DNA from: Stutzerimonas kirkiae
GTDB lineage: Bacteria; Pseudomonadota; Gammaproteobacteria; Pseudomonadales; Pseudomonadaceae
Direction: 5' to 3'
DNA: 64,000 nucleotides
Assembly: GCF_004327335.1 (NCBI RefSeq)
Contig: NZ_QJUO01000007.1
Span: 1 to 64,000 of the forward strand
Every line of letters starts with the position of its first letter. Position 1 is the first letter of the stretch. The notes under the pieces are model-generated. The model made no database searches, had not been told where the DNA came from, and saw only the letters and a program-made list of their open reading frames with translations. The position numbers and the translations under genes are program-made. This document shows positions 60,971-64,000 of this stretch, piece by piece.

Positions 60971-61131
60971 AGGGCGATCGCGCTCTGCACGGCAGACAGC
61001 CGAAACAGCGCTGGAAGGCTCGAGGCCGGACGAAAGTGCGTGGCAACCGCTATTTTTCGTCCAGCTTTCCAGCCTCCAGCGCTTTTATCGAAGCATCTTG
61101 CCGGTGAATAACGGTATAGCGCGATTGCCCT
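60971..61131 (-). mobile_element. 161-bp inverted-repeat element, copy 2
   Basis: Same length and, read on the minus strand, the same sequence with scattered substitutions as 49184-49344. Ends are AGGGCGATCGCGCTCTGC and GGTATAGCGCGATTGCCCT. Divergence between copies is small, which suggests fairly recent spread. Confidence 0.78.
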
Positions 61132-61208
61132 GTCAGCCTGCTTCCCGCGTATGGACACACCCCCGGCAGGCATGCAATCTTTCATGCCCCAGGCATTCGG
61201 TCGTTCCC

Positions 61209-62357
61209 ATGATCCAGAGCAAGCTGCCCAGCGTCGGTACCACCATTTTCACCACCATGTCCCAGCTCGCGGCACAGACCGGGGCGATCAATCTTTCCCA
61301 GGGCTTTCCCGATTTCGACGGGCCGGAGGCCCTGCGCGAGGCCGTGGCCCGGCATGTGATGGCCGGGCACAACCAGTACGCGCCGATGACCGGCTTGCCG
61401 GCGTTGCGCGAGCAGGTCGCGGCCAAGGTCGCGGCCCTCTATGGCCGGGTGGTGAGCGCCGAGCACGAGGTGACCATCACCCCTGGTGCGACCGAGGCGC
61501 TGTTCTGTGCGATCCAGGCGCTGGTACGTACGGGCGACGAGGTGATCGTGTTCGACCCGAGCTACGACAGCTATGCCCCGGCGGTCGAGCTGGCGGGTGG
61601 GCGCTGTATCCATCTGCAACTGAAGCGGCCCGATTTTTCCATCGACTGGCAGGCACTGGCCGAGGCCATCGGCCCGCGCACCCGGCTTATCGTGCTGAAT
61701 ACCCCGCACAACCCCAGTGGTGCGCTGATCGCCAGGGCCGATCTCGACCAGTTGGCCGGGCTGATCCGTGGGCGCGATATCTACCTGCTGAGCGACGAGG
61801 TGTACGAGCACCTGGTCTTCGATGGGCGCGAGCACGCCAGCGTGCTGCGCCACGAAGAGTTGTACCAGCGTGCCCTGGTGGTCAGTTCCTTCGGCAAGAC
61901 CTACCACGTCACCGGCTGGAAGACCGGCTATGTCATTGCCCCGCCGGCGCTGAGCGCCGAGCTGCGCAAGGTGCACCAGTACGTCAGTTTCTGCGGCGTG
62001 ACGCCGTTGCAATGGGCGCTGGCGGATTTCATGGCGGCCTATCCGCAGCATATCGCCGAACTGCCGGATTTCTACCAGGCCAAGCGCGACCTGTTCTGCG
62101 ACCTGCTGGCCGCTTCGCGCTTCACCTTCACGCGTTCGCCGGGCACTTATTTCCAGGTGGCCGATTATTCGGCGATCCGCCCCGACCTGAATGACGTGCA
62201 GATGGCCGAGTGGCTGGCCCGCGAGCATGGCGTGGCGACCATTCCGGTTTCCGTGTTCTACCAGGAGGCACCGGCCGACCTGCGCCTGGTGCGTTTCTGT
62301 TTTGCCAAACGGGAGGAGACGCTGCGCCAGGCAGCGCAACGACTATGCGCGATATGA
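61209..62357 (+). CDS. PLP aminotransferase, methionine/keto-acid type
   Basis: A 382-residue class I aminotransferase resembling YbdL (methionine aminotransferase). The PLP lysine is in SSFGKTYHVTGWKTG and the NTPHNPSGAL and SDEVYEHLVFDG blocks are present. It overlaps the amidohydrolase gene by four bases; this pair works together in methionine salvage or keto-glutaramate removal in other bacteria. Confidence 0.9.
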   Translation: MIQSKLPSVGTTIFTTMSQLAAQTGAINLSQGFPDFDGPEALREAVARHVMAGHNQYAPMTGLPALREQVAAKVAALYGRVVSAEHEVTITPGATEALFCAIQALVRTGDEVIVFDPSYDSYAPAVELAGGRCIHLQLKRPDFSIDWQALAEAIGPRTRLIVLNTPHNPSGALIARADLDQLAGLIRGRDIYLLSDEVYEHLVFDGREHASVLRHEELYQRALVVSSFGKTYHVTGWKTGYVIAPPALSAELRKVHQYVSFCGVTPLQWALADFMAAYPQHIAELPDFYQAKRDLFCDLLAASRFTFTRSPGTYFQVADYSAIRPDLNDVQMAEWLAREHGVATIPVSVFYQEAPADLRLVRFCFAKREETLRQAAQRLCAI

Positions 62358-63139
62358 GCCGATTACCCGATCTCGAACTGGCGCTGATCCAGACCGACCT
62401 GGTCTGGCAGGATGCCGAGGCCAACCGCCGTCGCTTCGAACCGCTGCTGGAGCAGGCGCGGGGCGCCGACCTGGTGGTGCTGCCGGAGATGTTCACCACC
62501 GCCTTCTCGATGGACTCCGCCGCGTTGGCGGAACCGGAGCAGGGGCCGAGCCATGTCTGGCTGAGCGAGCAGGCGCAGCGTATCGGCGCGGTGGTCAGCG
62601 GCAGCCTGATCACCCGGGCCGCCGATGGCAGCTACCGTAACCGGCTGCTGTGGGCGCGCCCCGATGGCCAGGTAGCGCACTATGACAAGCGCCACCTGTT
62701 CCGTATGGCCGGCGAGCACAAGCACTACACGGCGGGCGAGCGGCAGGCGCTGTTCGAGCTCAAGGGCTGGCAGGTGCGGCCGCTGATCTGCTACGACCTG
62801 CGTTTTCCGGTGTGGAGCCGCGATCCCCATGGCACCGATCTGCTGATCTACACCGCCAACTGGCCGGCGGCCCGGCGCGATGCCTGGAACCGCCTGTTGC
62901 CGGCGCGGGCCATCGAGAACCTGTGCTACGTCGCCGCCGTCAACCGGGTCGGCAGCGATGGCAAGGGCTATCCCTACAGCGGCGACAGCCAGGTGCTGGA
63001 TTTCCTCGGCGACCCGCTGCTGACGGCGGGGGATGCCGATGGCGTACTCCGCGCCACCCTCAAGGCGGCCGACCTGGCCCGCTTCCGCGAGCGCTTCCCG
63101 GCCTACCAGGATGCCGATCCCTTCGTCCTGGATAACTGA
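62354..63139 (+). CDS. nitrilase-family omega-amidase (YafV type)
   Basis: A carbon-nitrogen hydrolase of about 261 residues. The catalytic Glu-Lys-Cys triad is represented by VVLPEMFTTAFS (Glu), HYDKRHLFRM (Lys) and RPLICYDLRFPVW (Cys). The ATG at 62354 overlaps the aminotransferase stop; an ATG at 62345 is a second choice. It likely hydrolyses alpha-ketoglutaramate or ketosuccinamate produced by the upstream transaminase. Confidence 0.92.
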   Translation: MSRLPDLELALIQTDLVWQDAEANRRRFEPLLEQARGADLVVLPEMFTTAFSMDSAALAEPEQGPSHVWLSEQAQRIGAVVSGSLITRAADGSYRNRLLWARPDGQVAHYDKRHLFRMAGEHKHYTAGERQALFELKGWQVRPLICYDLRFPVWSRDPHGTDLLIYTANWPAARRDAWNRLLPARAIENLCYVAAVNRVGSDGKGYPYSGDSQVLDFLGDPLLTAGDADGVLRATLKAADLARFRERFPAYQDADPFVLDN

Positions 63140-63153
63140 GCCAGCGCGATAGG

Positions 63154-63786
63154 CTACGGATGGCCGTTGGAGCGTTGCGCCAGCGTGGCAATCTGCCGGT
63201 CTTGCAAGCGGCTGAGCCAGGCCAGCGCCAGGCTTGCGCCAATCAGCGCCATCAGCATGTCCGACTGGGTGTCCCAGGGATCGCCCTGGGTGCCGAGGAA
63301 TTCGACTGCGCCTTGTCCGGCCAGTAGTGCGACCCACCATTCGAGCAGTTCGTAGAAGGCGCTGATGGCCAGCGCTACGCAGAGCGAGAGAAAGGCGAGC
63401 ATCCTGCCGTTGGCCAGGTAATTTCCGCGCACGAGTATTTCCCGGGCGATCAGCGCGGGAACGAAGCCCTGCATGAAATGCCCCAGCTTGTCGTACGGGT
63501 TGCGGCCAAGCTCGAAGAAATCCTCTACCCAAAAGCCCAGCGGGACCCGTGCATAGGTATAGGCACCACCCAGGATCAGGACCAGCGCATGGGCCGCGAT
63601 CAGGATGTAGAGCAATTGGGTAAGTGGAAAGCGGCGGTGGCTGAGGATCAGTAGCGGTGCAGCTATCAGTACGGGCGCCACCTCCAGCAGCCAGGTGGCA
63701 CGATCATAGGGGGCGATGCCGGAAAGGAGCAGGGCGAGCAGGACCGCGAGCCCGAGTGCCGGGTAGAGTATCTTCTGAGGTATCAT
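63154..63786 (-). CDS. DUF2238 (YjdF) inner-membrane protein
   Basis: A 210-residue polytopic membrane protein with about six hydrophobic segments. The conserved DFFELGRNPYDKLGHFMQGFVPA block and the FYELLEWW and GDPWDTQSDMLMALIG motifs identify DUF2238. The function is unknown. It is convergent with the omega-amidase gene. Confidence 0.9.
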   Translation of the reverse strand: MIPQKILYPALGLAVLLALLLSGIAPYDRATWLLEVAPVLIAAPLLILSHRRFPLTQLLYILIAAHALVLILGGAYTYARVPLGFWVEDFFELGRNPYDKLGHFMQGFVPALIAREILVRGNYLANGRMLAFLSLCVALAISAFYELLEWWVALLAGQGAVEFLGTQGDPWDTQSDMLMALIGASLALAWLSRLQDRQIATLAQRSNGHP

Positions 63787-64000
63787 TTTTCCGCCTTATT
63801 GTTCGCTTTCGCTGTGGCCGGGGACTGGCAATGGACGAGCAAGGGGCGCCGTGCGCACCCTGCGGGCGTTCCGCTTCCAGCTTGTGGCTTCCGGCTGCGG
63901 TTACCCGTAAGAACCTGTTCACGATCTGCTGCGCGTCGGCCCTGTCGCATTGAAACAGGCTCGGCAAGCCGATTGCGGCTAACGCACTTCAGTGCGACCC
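63787..64000. repeat. gene-free right edge, probable start of a dispersed repeat
   Basis: No gene was seen. From about 63911 the sequence GAACCTGTTCACGATCTGCT and following resembles an inverted-repeat element common in P. stutzeri-like genomes, as I recall. It is cut by the window end, so its partner repeat is not visible. Confidence 0.35.

Overview
The window is GC-rich gammaproteobacterial DNA of the Pseudomonas stutzeri / Azotobacter vinelandii type. It holds an almost complete molybdenum nitrogenase (nif) island (about 1-49,000) joined to a conserved Pseudomonas housekeeping block (49,439-63,139: ndk, rlmN, pilF, rodZ, ispG, hisS, yfgM-like, bamB, der and followers). Protein sequences and gene order (nifLA pair, rnfABCDGEH, nafY, nifO, fdxN, rhdN, cysE and clpX copies) match diazotrophic Pseudomonas/Azotobacter. 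The species cannot be fixed from the sequence alone.

Layout. (1) 218-10115, plus strand: a PhyH-fold gene, then iscA-nifU-nifS-nifV-cysE-orf-nifW-nifZ-nifM-clpX, then nifF: Fe-S supply, homocitrate, O-acetylserine and nitrogenase maturation. (2) 10545-18321, minus strand: grx, rhdN, nifQ, nifO, fdxN, nifB (one operon starting at nifB), a tpm methyltransferase gene, and nifLA. (3) 18746-26750, plus: rnfABCDGEH (electron delivery), a MITE-like element, nafY and an Aer-like PAS/chemoreceptor. (4) 26959-27906: Rpn-type nuclease gene. (5) 28472-29921, minus: a two-gene operon with a SIR2-like protein, divergent from nifH. (6) 30473-36767, plus: nifHDK, nifTY, a small orf and an LRV Fe-S protein. 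(7) 37244-41984, plus: TonB receptor, periplasmic iron-type binding protein and di-heme cytochrome. (8) 42150-48962, plus: nifENX, two NifX-associated orfs, two ferredoxins and four poorly known genes, including a DUF364 metal-chelation protein and a Nudix-like protein. (9) 49,439 onward: core chromosome.

Regulation is unusually readable. Eight GG-N10-GC sigma-54 promoters were found, upstream of the first gene, iscA-nif, nifF, nifB, nifLA, rnfA, nifH and nifE; a ninth drives the SIR2-like operon. Perfect TGT-N10-ACA NifA sites lie at 1052, 9365, 14264, 14305, 18489, 18532, 30060 and 42012. The nifLA/rnf and SIR2-like/nifH intergenic regions each place NifA sites between divergent promoters.

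The parts least explained by known biology are the SIR2-like operon, the TonB/binding-protein/di-heme operon, the tail of the nifENX operon, the pair of paralogous repeat proteins in two different nif operons, and several palindromic element families (two 161-bp copies in opposite orientation, a 142-bp MITE against the rnfH stop, a degenerate copy in the nifH upstream region).
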